Positions 51,076-59,824 of a stretch of 64,000 nt of DNA are shown here, piece by piece (the stretch's first letter is position 1; each line of letters begins with the position of its first letter). The DNA comes from an uncultured Clostridium sp. (GTDB taxonomy: Bacteria; Bacillota; Clostridia; TANB77; CAG-508). The position numbers and the translations under genes are program-made. The stretch lies in contig CAMMTN010000007.1 in NCBI GenBank assembly GCA_946499885.1, positions 1-64,000 of the forward strand, written 5' to 3'. The notes beneath the pieces are model-generated. The model saw only the letters and a program-made list of their open reading frames with translations. It did not search any database and was not told the DNA's origin.

Positions 51076-53526
51076 ATGATGTATAGATTTACTGCTAGAG
51101 CTGAAAAGGCTATAGAAATTGCAAATGATATTGCATTAGAACTTGGACATAACTATATCGGTACAGAGCATATTTTATATGGATTATGCAAAGAAGGTAC
51201 TGGTGTTGCAAGTAAAGTTTTAGAAAATCAAAATATAACTCCTGAAGAAATTTTACAAGAAATTGAAAATCTTGTAGGTACAGGAGAACCACTAAATGAA
51301 AATGAGTCTTTAGGTTTTACACCAAGATGTAAAAGAATAATAGAAAACGCATTCATAGAGGCAAGAAAATTAGGAAGCGAATTTATTGGAACAGAACATC
51401 TTTTAATAGGTATTATGCGTGAAGGTGATAGTGTTGCAGTTAGAGTTATGATGGATTTAAATATTGACCCAAGAAAATTATATAATGAAATTGTAAAAGT
51501 TATAAATGAAGATGGAATGGATTCAAATTCTACAAGGAGGCAAGCTGATAAAAATTCAGGAAGTTTTAATTCAACACCTACATTAAATCAATTTGGATCT
51601 GATTTGACAAAACAAGCAAGAGAAGGAAAACTAGATCCAGTAATTGGTAGAAAAAATGAAATTGATAGGGTAATTCAAATTTTATCAAGAAGAACAAAAA
51701 ACAACCCATGTTTAATTGGTGAACCAGGTGTTGGTAAAACAGCTGTTGTTGAAGGATTGGCAGAAAAAATCGTTACAGAAGATGTTCCAGAAATGTTAAA
51801 AGATAAAAGAGTAGTAAGTGTTGACATTTCAGGAATGGTTGCAGGTGCTAAGTATAGAGGAGATTTTGAAGAAAGAATAAAGAAATGTTTAGCAGAGGTA
51901 AAAAAAGCAGGAGACGTAATTTTGTTTATTGACGAAATTCATACAATAGTAGGTGCAGGATCAGCCGAAGGTGCTGTAGATGCGGCTAATATTTTAAAAC
52001 CACTTTTAGCAAGAGGAGAAGTTCAAGTTGTAGGCGCTACTACCTTAAATGAATATAGAAAATATATTGAAAAAGATAGTGCTTTGGAAAGAAGATTTAG
52101 TCCAGTAACAGTAGGAGAACCTACTGAAGAAGAAACAATAAAAATTCTTGAAGGGCTAAGAGATAAATATGAAGCTCATCATAATGTAAAAATTACAGAA
52201 GAAGCTATAAAAGCAGCAGTAGACCTATCTATAAGATATATTAATGATAGATTTTTGCCAGACAAAGCAATAGACTTAATGGACGAAGCAGCTTCAAGGA
52301 TAAAAATGAGAACATATACAATGCCTGACAATTTAAAAGAGATAGAAGAAAAAATAGCTTCATTGGATAAAGAAAAAGAAGATGCAATTCGTCTTCAAGA
52401 CTTTGAAAAAGCAGCTACATTGAGAGATAAAGAAAAGGAGCAAAAAGAAAAATTAGAAAGAGAAAAGAAAAAATGGCAAAACAAAAACAGCAAGAATGTT
52501 TTAAATTTAACTGAAGAAGACATTGCGGAAGTTATAGCTAGCTGGACAGGAATACCAGTAAACAAAATTACTCAAGATGAAAATGAAAAATTAAAACATT
52601 TGGAAGAAACACTACATAAAAGAGTAATTGGACAAAACGAAGCAGTAGAAGCTGTTAGCAAAGCTATAAGAAGAGGAAGAGTTGGATTAAAAGATCCTAA
52701 TAGACCAATAGGTTCATTCTTATTCTTAGGGCCAACAGGTGTTGGTAAAACAGAGCTTTCAAAAGCCTTAGCTGAAAGTTTATTTGGAAATGAAGATGCA
52801 ATGATAAGAGTAGATATGTCTGAATTTATGGAACCACATTCAGTTGCAAAACTTATTGGTTCGCCTCCAGGATATGTTGGTTATGATGATGGTGGACAAC
52901 TAACAGAAAAAATAAGAAGAAAACCATATTCTGTAATATTATTTGATGAAATTGAAAAAGCACATCCAGATGTAATGAATATGCTATTACAAATACTAGA
53001 TGATGGTAGATTAAGTGATAGCACAGGTAGAACAGTAAACTTTAAAAATACAGTAATTATTATGACATCTAATGTTGGAGCAAGAATGATTACCGATAAA
53101 AATGTACTAGGATTTAGTCAATCACAAGCAAATAAAGAAGGACAAGAAAAAGAATATGAGAATATCAAGAAAGATGTTATGGCAGAACTTAAGAAACAGT
53201 TCAGACCAGAGTTCATAAATCGTATAGATGATATTATAGTATTCCATAAACTTACAGAGGAAGATGTAAAACAAATTATAGAGATAATGTTAAGACAAGT
53301 ACAAAATAGGTTAAAAGAACAAGATTATATTGTGGAAATAGATGATTCTGTAAAGGAATTAGTTGCAAAAAAAGGAATAGATACAAATTATGGAGCTCGA
53401 CCTTTAAAGAGAGCAATACAAAGTAATGTAGAAGATAAAATTGCAGAAGCTATACTAGATGAAAAAATTATTCCTAAAAAACAAGTGAAAATAGTTGCAG
53501 AGAATGATGAAATAATAGTGAAATAA
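51076..53526 (+). CDS. clpC: ATP-dependent Clp protease ATP-binding subunit ClpC
   Basis: An 816-residue double-AAA unfoldase that feeds proteins, including those arginine-phosphorylated by McsB, to ClpP. Two Clp_N repeats start the protein (AIEIANDIALELGHNYIGTE, then EFIGTEHLLIGI). AAA-1 has GEPGVGKTAV and FIDEIHT; a UVR-like middle segment (RLQDFEKAATLRDKEKE) marks ClpC; AAA-2 has GPTGVGKTELSKAL and FDEIEKAHPDV. ATG 51076 follows GGAGAG. It is separated from mcsB by an antisense gene and a class C repeat, so it may have a further promoter of its own. Confidence 0.96.
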   Translation: MMYRFTARAEKAIEIANDIALELGHNYIGTEHILYGLCKEGTGVASKVLENQNITPEEILQEIENLVGTGEPLNENESLGFTPRCKRIIENAFIEARKLGSEFIGTEHLLIGIMREGDSVAVRVMMDLNIDPRKLYNEIVKVINEDGMDSNSTRRQADKNSGSFNSTPTLNQFGSDLTKQAREGKLDPVIGRKNEIDRVIQILSRRTKNNPCLIGEPGVGKTAVVEGLAEKIVTEDVPEMLKDKRVVSVDISGMVAGAKYRGDFEERIKKCLAEVKKAGDVILFIDEIHTIVGAGSAEGAVDAANILKPLLARGEVQVVGATTLNEYRKYIEKDSALERRFSPVTVGEPTEEETIKILEGLRDKYEAHHNVKITEEAIKAAVDLSIRYINDRFLPDKAIDLMDEAASRIKMRTYTMPDNLKEIEEKIASLDKEKEDAIRLQDFEKAATLRDKEKEQKEKLEREKKKWQNKNSKNVLNLTEEDIAEVIASWTGIPVNKITQDENEKLKHLEETLHKRVIGQNEAVEAVSKAIRRGRVGLKDPNRPIGSFLFLGPTGVGKTELSKALAESLFGNEDAMIRVDMSEFMEPHSVAKLIGSPPGYVGYDDGGQLTEKIRRKPYSVILFDEIEKAHPDVMNMLLQILDDGRLSDSTGRTVNFKNTVIIMTSNVGARMITDKNVLGFSQSQANKEGQEKEYENIKKDVMAELKKQFRPEFINRIDDIIVFHKLTEEDVKQIIEIMLRQVQNRLKEQDYIVEIDDSVKELVAKKGIDTNYGARPLKRAIQSNVEDKIAEAILDEKIIPKKQVKIVAENDEIIVK

Positions 53527-53533
53527 AAAACTG

Positions 53534-53560
53534 AGCCAAAGGTGTGCGTCCCCTTTGGCT
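53534..53560 (-). repeat. REP-like palindrome, class A, after clpC
   Basis: AGCCAAAGGTGTGCGTCCCC then TTTGGCT. A single copy directly after the clpC stop. Confidence 0.8.
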
Positions 53561-53663
53561 TATTTCAAATTTGTTTAAGTAATTGAAAAAGATGCTATAA
53601 TATGATAAAATACAATTCGCAAATAAAAGGGAATATATCTTAAAAAAGAAAGGATTGGTTTAT

Positions 53664-54620
53664 ATGAAAAAGGGTAAAATTGTGCTAGTGGGAACAGGCT
53701 TTGTAGGAATGAGCATGGCATATTCAATGCTAAATCGTGGAGGTATAAATGAATTAGTTTTGGTTGATTTAGATAAAGAAAAAACAATTGGAGAGGAAAT
53801 GGATTTATCACATGGACTTCCATATGCTCCTCAAAAAATGGTTATAAAAGCAGGAGATTATAGTGATTGTAAAGATGCACAAATAGTAGTTATAACTGCA
53901 GGGGCTGCTCAAAAGCCGGGACAAACAAGATTAGAACTTGCAGAAGTTAATACAAAAATAATGAAAAGTATAACAAAACAAATTATGGCAAGTGGATTTA
54001 ACGGAATAATAATAGTTGCAAGTAATCCAGTAGATTTAATGACATACGTTGTTGCAAAAGTATCTGGACTTCCAAAAAATCAAGTAATAGGTTCAGGTAC
54101 AGTGCTAGATACAGCAAGACTTAGATATTTATTAGCAGATTATTTTAAAATATCTAGTAAAAATATTCATGCATATATAATGGGAGAACATGGAGATTCA
54201 TCATTTGTTCCTTGGAAACATGCGTATATTGGATGTAAAAAAGTTATAGATATAATGAGAGACAATAACCTTCCTATGTCAGATTTAGATAAAGTTCATA
54301 AAGATGTAGTAAATGCAGCTTATGAAATAATAGAAAAGAAAAAAGCCACATATTATGGAATAGGAATGGGGTTAAATAGAATAGTAAGAGCAATATTAGA
54401 TAACGAGAATTCTATTCTTACCGTATCAACATATTTAGAAAATGGTGCATATGGGCAAGATGATATATATATAGGTGTGCCAGCGGTTATTAACTCTCAT
54501 GGAGTAAGAGAATTATTAAACTTGGATTTAGATAAAGAAGAACAAGAAAAATTAAATAATAGTTGTAATATAATAAAAAAGATGAGAAAAGATTCAATAG
54601 ATAAAATAATAGAAGAGTAA
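53664..54620 (+). CDS. ldh: L-lactate dehydrogenase
   Basis: A 318-residue NAD-dependent LDH that converts pyruvate to L-lactate. GTGFVGMSMAY is the nucleotide-binding loop, TAGAAQKPGQTRLEL and ASNPVDLMTYV are conserved, and the catalytic His is in GEHGDSSFVPW. Gln in QKPGQTR fits lactate rather than malate dehydrogenase. ATG 53664 follows AGAAAGGA; upstream TTG is less likely. With AdhE it indicates mixed lactate/ethanol fermentation. Confidence 0.95.
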   Translation: MKKGKIVLVGTGFVGMSMAYSMLNRGGINELVLVDLDKEKTIGEEMDLSHGLPYAPQKMVIKAGDYSDCKDAQIVVITAGAAQKPGQTRLELAEVNTKIMKSITKQIMASGFNGIIIVASNPVDLMTYVVAKVSGLPKNQVIGSGTVLDTARLRYLLADYFKISSKNIHAYIMGEHGDSSFVPWKHAYIGCKKVIDIMRDNNLPMSDLDKVHKDVVNAAYEIIEKKKATYYGIGMGLNRIVRAILDNENSILTVSTYLENGAYGQDDIYIGVPAVINSHGVRELLNLDLDKEEQEKLNNSCNIIKKMRKDSIDKIIEE

Positions 54621-54682
54621 GTTGTAGTAAAATAAAAAATCTGAAGAAATATTCTGTTTTAAATTGTATTAGGAGGATTTTA

Positions 54683-55358
54683 ATGACAAGAACAAAATTA
54701 AAAGACAGAGTTTTGCCTACTTATACAAAAGGCGAGGAAATATTTAACATGACTTCTCATATAGTGGGTTCTATATTAGGTATTGTTGCTGTAGTACTTT
54801 GTGTGATTATGGCGGCAGTAAGAGGCAATGTGTATGGAATTGTAAGTGGCGCAATTTATGGAACTACTATGATAATCTTATATACAATGTCAAGCATATA
54901 TCATGGACTTAGTCCAAGATGTAAGCGGAAAGAAAGTCTTGCAAGTATTAGACCATTGCACTATATTTTTACTCATTGCTGGTTCATATACTCCATTTGC
55001 TCTTTGTACATTTAGAGAATATAACACTTCTACAGGATGGACAATTTTTGGAATTATATGGGCTATGGCCATTTTAGGAATAATATTAAATGCTATAGAT
55101 TTAAAGAAATATAAAGTCTTTTCTATGATTTGTTATCTTGGAATGGGATGGGCAATTATATTTAAAGCAAATTTACTACCAGTACTTTTACCTTTAGGAG
55201 CACTTATATTACTAGTTACAGGTGGTATAGCTTACACGTTAGGGGCAATCCTTTATGGACTAGGAAAAAAACATAAATGGATGCATTCTATATTTCACTT
55301 ATTTATTTTATTGGGGAGTTTTTTGCATTTCTTTTGCATATTATTATATGTGATGTGA
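54683..55358 (+). pseudogene. Hemolysin III family membrane protein, frameshifted
   Basis: ATG 54683 after AGGAGG opens TKGEEIFNMTSHIVGSILG, the start of a hemolysin III / YqfA-type (PAQR-like) protein, and the frame runs to a stop at 55015. The rest (VLDHCTIFLLIAGSYTPFAL ... HSIFHLFILLGSFLHF) continues in the next frame to 55358. Removing one base near 54932 (in CGGAAAGAAAG) joins them into a ~224-residue seven-helix protein, the normal length. The conserved SSIYH, DH and HxxxH-type residues are all present, so this is a recent mutation or an assembly error. Confidence 0.85.
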
Positions 55359-55445
55359 AACTAGAATAAATTTTTAAAATTTGACATATAATTAAAAATG
55401 AGCTATAATGATTATAGCAATTGCAAAATAAACTTTTCATGAAGT

Positions 55446-55479
55446 AAAAAAGACTAGGTGTCCAGACCTAGTCTTTTTG
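55446..55479. terminator. Bidirectional terminator
   Basis: AAAAAGACTAGGT pairs with ACCTAGTCTTTTT. It lies just after the tiny minus-strand gene and downstream of the hemolysin III locus. Confidence 0.8.
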
Positions 55480-55483
55480 TATG

Positions 55484-55552
55484 CTAATCATCAAAATGCT
55501 TTACAATTAAGTAAATAACATAAAGAGCTAGCAATTTAATAAAACTTTTCAT
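55484..55552 (-). CDS. Candidate 22-residue membrane peptide
   Basis: A minus-strand ATG with AAAGGAGG six bases upstream encodes MKSFIKLLALYVIYLIVKHF then DD and a stop, followed within ten bases by a strong terminator. One hydrophobic helix with a positive N-terminus resembles small membrane peptides and some type I toxins, but no antisense RNA was identified. The complete expression signals around so short a frame are the main evidence. Confidence 0.5.
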   Translation of the reverse strand: MKSFIKLLALYVIYLIVKHFDD

Positions 55553-55847
55553 GAAGACCTCCTTTCTCCAACTTAAGAGAAGTCGGTAATAACAATATAA
55601 TATATATTTACTCTATTGTCAAACAAATGCACTGAAAAATTACTATTTATAGTTATATACTTCTTCTTAAAATATAAAGTTGTTAATTGTGACAATAGAA
55701 AATTAAAATTTACAAAAATTCAAGAATAATATTGAATAAAAAGTGATAAAATGTTATTATTTACCAGTAAAATAACAAGAAAGGTGTACTTTAGCTGGAA
55801 ATTTTTAAAGAATATGCTGTACATTTATTTAAAGAAAGGAAAATAAA

Positions 55848-58436
55848 ATGTTAAGATTAGAAAATATTAAAAAAGATTATGTTACAGGCGACAGTAAGGT
55901 TCAAGCTTTAAAAGGTGTTAGTTTAAATTTTAGAAAAAACGAGTTTGTTTCCATATTAGGACAGAGTGGTTGTGGTAAAACAACTCTTTTAAATATTATA
56001 GGAGGGCTTGATAGATATACTTCAGGTGACCTAGTTATAAATGGTAAGTCTACAAAAGAGTTTAAAGATAAGGATTGGGATGCATACAGAAATCATAGCG
56101 TGGGTTTTGTATTTCAGTCATATAATCTAATACCACATCAAACTATATTAGCAAATGTTGAACTTGCACTTACTTTATCTGGTGTTAGCAAAAGAGAAAG
56201 AAGAAAAAAAGCTATTAAAGCATTAGAAGATGTAGGCTTAGGAGAACAAATAAATAAAAAACCAAACCAATTATCTGGAGGACAAATGCAAAGAGTTGCT
56301 ATTGCAAGAGCGTTAGTAAATGATCCAGAAATAATTTTAGCAGATGAACCAACCGGTGCATTAGATACAAAGACTAGTGTACAAATTATGGATATATTAA
56401 AAGAAATTTCAAAAGATAAACTAATTATTATGGTTACACATAATCCTGATTTAGCAGAAAAATATTCTTCAAGAATTATCAAAATATTGGATGGAAATAT
56501 AACTGACGATTCTAATACATATAGCAAAGAAGAGGAAGAAAAAGAGGATAGAACAACTAAAAAAGATAGCAGGGTTTCAATGAATTTCTTAACTGCATTA
56601 TCACTAAGTCTTAATAACTTAATGACTAAAAAAGGAAGAACATTTCTTACATCATTTGCTGGAAGTATAGGAATAATTGGTATTGCATTAATTATGTCTT
56701 TATCAAATGGGATGCAAAACTATATAAATAAAGTAGAAGAAGATACACTTTCTTCATATCCAATTACGATACAAGAGGAAACTATAGATATAAGTAGTAT
56801 GATGACTTCTTTAATGGGAGAAAATAACGAGAATGAAAATGTAGAAGAAAACAAAGTATATTCAAAAAATATAATAAATGATATGCTTTCTACAGTATCT
56901 ACTAAAATAAATAATAACAACTTAGAAGAATTTAAAAAATATTTAGATGATGAAAATAGTAAGATTAATGAGTATATAAATGCAATACAATATAGCTATA
57001 ATTTATATTTAAATATATATAAAGAAGAAAAAGATAAAGTAGTTCAAGTAAATCCAAGCCAAGTATTCAGCAAAATAGGAATGGGAGAAATGATTGAAGC
57101 AAGAGATAATTCAATGATGGGTTCAATGGCATTGGTTCAATCTGAAGTTTGGACAGAATTATTGGATAATGAAGAATTATTAAAATCACAATACGATGTA
57201 TTAGCAGGAAAACTTCCAGAAAAATATAATGAAGTTGTTTTAGTTGTTGACCAGAATAACAGAATTAGTGATTATACATTGTATTCATTAGGGTTACTTG
57301 ACCAAGATGAATTAGAAGAAAAATATGAAAAAATAGAAGACGGAGAAGAAGTAGAGGAATCAAAAGAAAAAGAGTATAGTTATGATGAAATACTAAATAC
57401 ATCTTTTAAATTATTACTAAACACAGACTATTACAAAAAAGAAAATGATGTTTGGATGGATAAATCAGAAGATGAAGATTATATAAAAGAAAAATTAAAA
57501 GATGCAGAAGAAATAAAAATTGTTGGAATTGTAAAGCAAAATGAAGAAAGTGCTGCAACTGAAGTTTCAAGTGTAATAGGTTACACAAAAGAACTTAAAG
57601 AATATGTTATAGAGAAAACAAATGAAGCGGATATTGTAAAAGAGCAAAAGAAAAATAAGAACATAAATGTATTTACAGGAACAAACTTCCCTAAAGAAGA
57701 TAGCAAAGAATTTGATTTTTCAAGCTTATCTAATGAACAAAGAATGTATATGGCATCTTTAAGCCAAGAAGAACTTGCAAAATTAATGAGTCAATATACA
57801 GAAAATGCAAATGCTACCTATGAAGGAAACCTAGAAAAATTAGGAGTAGTAGATATAGATAATCCAAGTTCCATAAATATATATCCAAAAGATTTTGATG
57901 CAAAAGAGCAAATAGCATCTTGCATAGAAGAATACAATCAAGAACAAAAAGATAACGGAAAAGAAGAAAATGTTATAACATATACAGATTTAGTAGGAAC
58001 AATGATGAGCTCAGTATCTACAATAATAGATGTAATAAGCTATGCATTAATGGCATTTGTTTCAATATCGCTTGTAGTTTCATCAATAATGATAGGAATT
58101 ATAACATATATTTCAGTACTAGAAAGAATAAAAGAAATAGGAATTTTAAGAAGTATAGGTGCATCTAAAAAAGATGTTTCAAGAGTATTTAAAGCAGAAA
58201 CATTTATAGTAGGTTTATGCGCAGGCATTTTAGGAATAGGAATCACAATAATTTTAAACATACCAATAAATATAATAATAAAAAATATGACAGGAATATC
58301 TGGCATAGCAAGCCTCCCAATAAATGGAGGGATAGCACTTGTAATAATTAGTATGCTACTTACTGTAATTGCAGGACTAATTCCAGCAAAAATGGCAAGC
58401 AAAAAAGACCCAGTAGAAGCACTAAGAAGTGAATAA
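55848..58436 (+). CDS. MacB/FtsX-type ABC transporter, ATPase fused to permease
   Basis: An 862-residue protein. Residues 1-~225 form a LolD/MacB-type ATPase: Walker [11 protein letters not shown], signature [15 protein letters not shown], Walker [13 protein letters not shown] membrane helix near 265 ([18 protein letters not shown]) is followed by a large extracytoplasmic domain rich in D/E/N (~290-700), then three FtsX-type helices (about 725, 775, 825), ending with the typical [13 protein letters not shown]. Such proteins move peptides or lipid-linked substrates or signal by mechanotransmission; the substrate is unknown. AAAGGAAA precedes the ATG. Confidence 0.9.
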   Translation: MLRLENIKKDYVTGDSKVQALKGVSLNFRKNEFVSILGQSGCGKTTLLNIIGGLDRYTSGDLVINGKSTKEFKDKDWDAYRNHSVGFVFQSYNLIPHQTILANVELALTLSGVSKRERRKKAIKALEDVGLGEQINKKPNQLSGGQMQRVAIARALVNDPEIILADEPTGALDTKTSVQIMDILKEISKDKLIIMVTHNPDLAEKYSSRIIKILDGNITDDSNTYSKEEEEKEDRTTKKDSRVSMNFLTALSLSLNNLMTKKGRTFLTSFAGSIGIIGIALIMSLSNGMQNYINKVEEDTLSSYPITIQEETIDISSMMTSLMGENNENENVEENKVYSKNIINDMLSTVSTKINNNNLEEFKKYLDDENSKINEYINAIQYSYNLYLNIYKEEKDKVVQVNPSQVFSKIGMGEMIEARDNSMMGSMALVQSEVWTELLDNEELLKSQYDVLAGKLPEKYNEVVLVVDQNNRISDYTLYSLGLLDQDELEEKYEKIEDGEEVEESKEKEYSYDEILNTSFKLLLNTDYYKKENDVWMDKSEDEDYIKEKLKDAEEIKIVGIVKQNEESAATEVSSVIGYTKELKEYVIEKTNEADIVKEQKKNKNINVFTGTNFPKEDSKEFDFSSLSNEQRMYMASLSQEELAKLMSQYTENANATYEGNLEKLGVVDIDNPSSINIYPKDFDAKEQIASCIEEYNQEQKDNGKEENVITYTDLVGTMMSSVSTIIDVISYALMAFVSISLVVSSIMIGIITYISVLERIKEIGILRSIGASKKDVSRVFKAETFIVGLCAGILGIGITIILNIPINIIIKNMTGISGIASLPINGGIALVIISMLLTVIAGLIPAKMASKKDPVEALRSE

Positions 58437-58452
58437 TCATCTATTCGCCAAG

Positions 58453-58480
58453 AAAGGAATCCAGTAGGGTTCCTTTTTTG
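58453..58480 (+). terminator. Rho-independent terminator of the ABC gene
   Basis: AAAGGAATCC pairs with GGGTTCCTTT, followed by a T run. Confidence 0.8.
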
Positions 58481-58503
58481 GTGAAAAAATTCAAAAAAAC
58501 TGT

Positions 58504-58529
58504 ACTATTTTCCCAAAATAGTGTATAAT
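58504..58529 (+). promoter_or_regulatory. Promoter with palindromic operator before the Cys/Met enzyme
   Basis: ACTATTTT-CCC-AAAATAGT (58504-58522) is a perfect 8-bp inverted repeat ending just before TATAAT (58524-58529). A protein bound there would cover the -35 region, so repression of the downstream genes is plausible. The regulator is unknown. Confidence 0.55.
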
Positions 58530-58627
58530 AACAATGTGTTTAAACCAACAGGCTTATATTCTTAATTAAGAGTGTACTGTTATATAATAAAATAGTGGAG
58601 AAAATCCATGGAGAAGAGGTAATAAAC

Positions 58628-59821
58628 ATGAAAGATTCAAAAGATTACAAAAACTTTAATAGAAAGGAAAATTTAAAATTAGCATCAAAAGTAGTACATG
58701 GTGGAGAGGGAGTTGATCCAGCAACAGGTTCAATTAGTTTTCCTATTTATCAGACAGCTACTTTTAAACACAGTGGAATCGAAATAAGAGATCCATACAA
58801 TTACTCTAGATGTATTAATCCAACTAGGGAAGAATTAGAAAAGACAATGACAATTCTAGAAGAAGGAACAAGAGCTTTTGCGGTAAACTCAGGAATGGCT
58901 GCAGTAACACTAGTATTCTCACTCTTAAAACCAGGTGACCACATAGTTATGTCAGACGATATCTATGGAGGAACATTTAGAGAAGTAAATGAAGTTCTAT
59001 CAGTAAATGGTGTAGAACATGACAGCATAGATTTATCTGATTTAGATTTATTAAAAAGAACAATAAAGAAAAATACAAAAATGATATTTATAGAAACACC
59101 TACAAACCCTATGATGAAAGTTGCTGATATTGAAAAGATATCAAAAATAGGACATGATATAGGAGCATTAGTAGTTGTTGATAATACATTTTTAACACCA
59201 TATTTCCAAAGACCACTTACATTAGGTGCAGATATAGTTGTTCATAGTGGTACAAAATATTTAGCTGGACATAATGATGTGCTAGCAGGTATCGTAGTTG
59301 TAAAGGACAGTAAAATTGGTGAAAAACTAGAAATACAAATGTATATATATGGTGCAGGTTTAGGACCAATGGATTCATGGATAATGCTAAGAGGAATAAA
59401 AACATTGGCGCTTAGAATGGAAAAACATCAAGAAAATGCTATGAAAGTAGCAAATTGGCTTCGCAATCAACCAAAAGTTGAAAAAGTATATTATGTAGGT
59501 TTTGAAGACCATAAAGATTATGAAGTAACAAAAAAACAAACAACAGGTTTTGGCGGAATGATTTCGTTTAGAGTAGATAGTACAAAAACTGTAAATGATA
59601 TATTGTCAAGATTAAAATTAATCATATTTGCAGAAAGTTTGGGAGGAGTAGAAAGTTTAATTACTCACCCAGTAAGTAGAACTCATACTGAAATATTAGA
59701 AGAAGTAAGAGAAGCTTTAGGAATAACAGATACATTACTTCGTTTATCAGTAGGAATTGAAGATGCAGATGATATAATTGCAGATTTAGATCAAGCCATT
59801 AATCCAAAAGGGGAGGAATAA
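58628..59821 (+). CDS. Cystathionine gamma-synthase/lyase family PLP enzyme
   Basis: A 397-residue Cys/Met-metabolism PLP enzyme. PIYQTATF, YNYSRCINPTREELEKTM, VNSGMAAVT, FIETPTNPMM and the PLP-lysine motif VHSGTKYLAGHNDVLAG (~Lys208) are seen, as is GGVESLITHP. The family includes cystathionine gamma-synthase, beta- and gamma-lyases and methionine gamma-lyase, and these cannot be told apart safely from sequence. ATG 58628 follows AGAAGAGG. The dapF-murE fusion starts three bases after its stop, so one transcript links the two; both use metabolites near the aspartate family. Confidence 0.87.
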   Translation: MKDSKDYKNFNRKENLKLASKVVHGGEGVDPATGSISFPIYQTATFKHSGIEIRDPYNYSRCINPTREELEKTMTILEEGTRAFAVNSGMAAVTLVFSLLKPGDHIVMSDDIYGGTFREVNEVLSVNGVEHDSIDLSDLDLLKRTIKKNTKMIFIETPTNPMMKVADIEKISKIGHDIGALVVVDNTFLTPYFQRPLTLGADIVVHSGTKYLAGHNDVLAGIVVVKDSKIGEKLEIQMYIYGAGLGPMDSWIMLRGIKTLALRMEKHQENAMKVANWLRNQPKVEKVYYVGFEDHKDYEVTKKQTTGFGGMISFRVDSTKTVNDILSRLKLIIFAESLGGVESLITHPVSRTHTEILEEVREALGITDTLLRLSVGIEDADDIIADLDQAINPKGEE

Positions 59822-59824
59822 GTT

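Larger units (their letters stand above)
55359..55847. other. Gap with terminator, tiny antisense gene and leader of the ABC gene
   Basis: The stretch holds a bidirectional terminator (55446-55479), a 22-codon minus-strand gene with a strong ribosome site (55484-55552), and an AT-rich upstream region of the ABC transporter gene with AAAGAAAGG before its ATG. No riboswitch was recognised. Confidence 0.65.

Noticed and set aside
55400..55445. Second copy of the tiny peptide gene start (ATGAAAAGT) on the minus strand
   Set aside because: It lacks a ribosome site and continues into an unlikely frame across the hemolysin gene end; the short match is probably chance.
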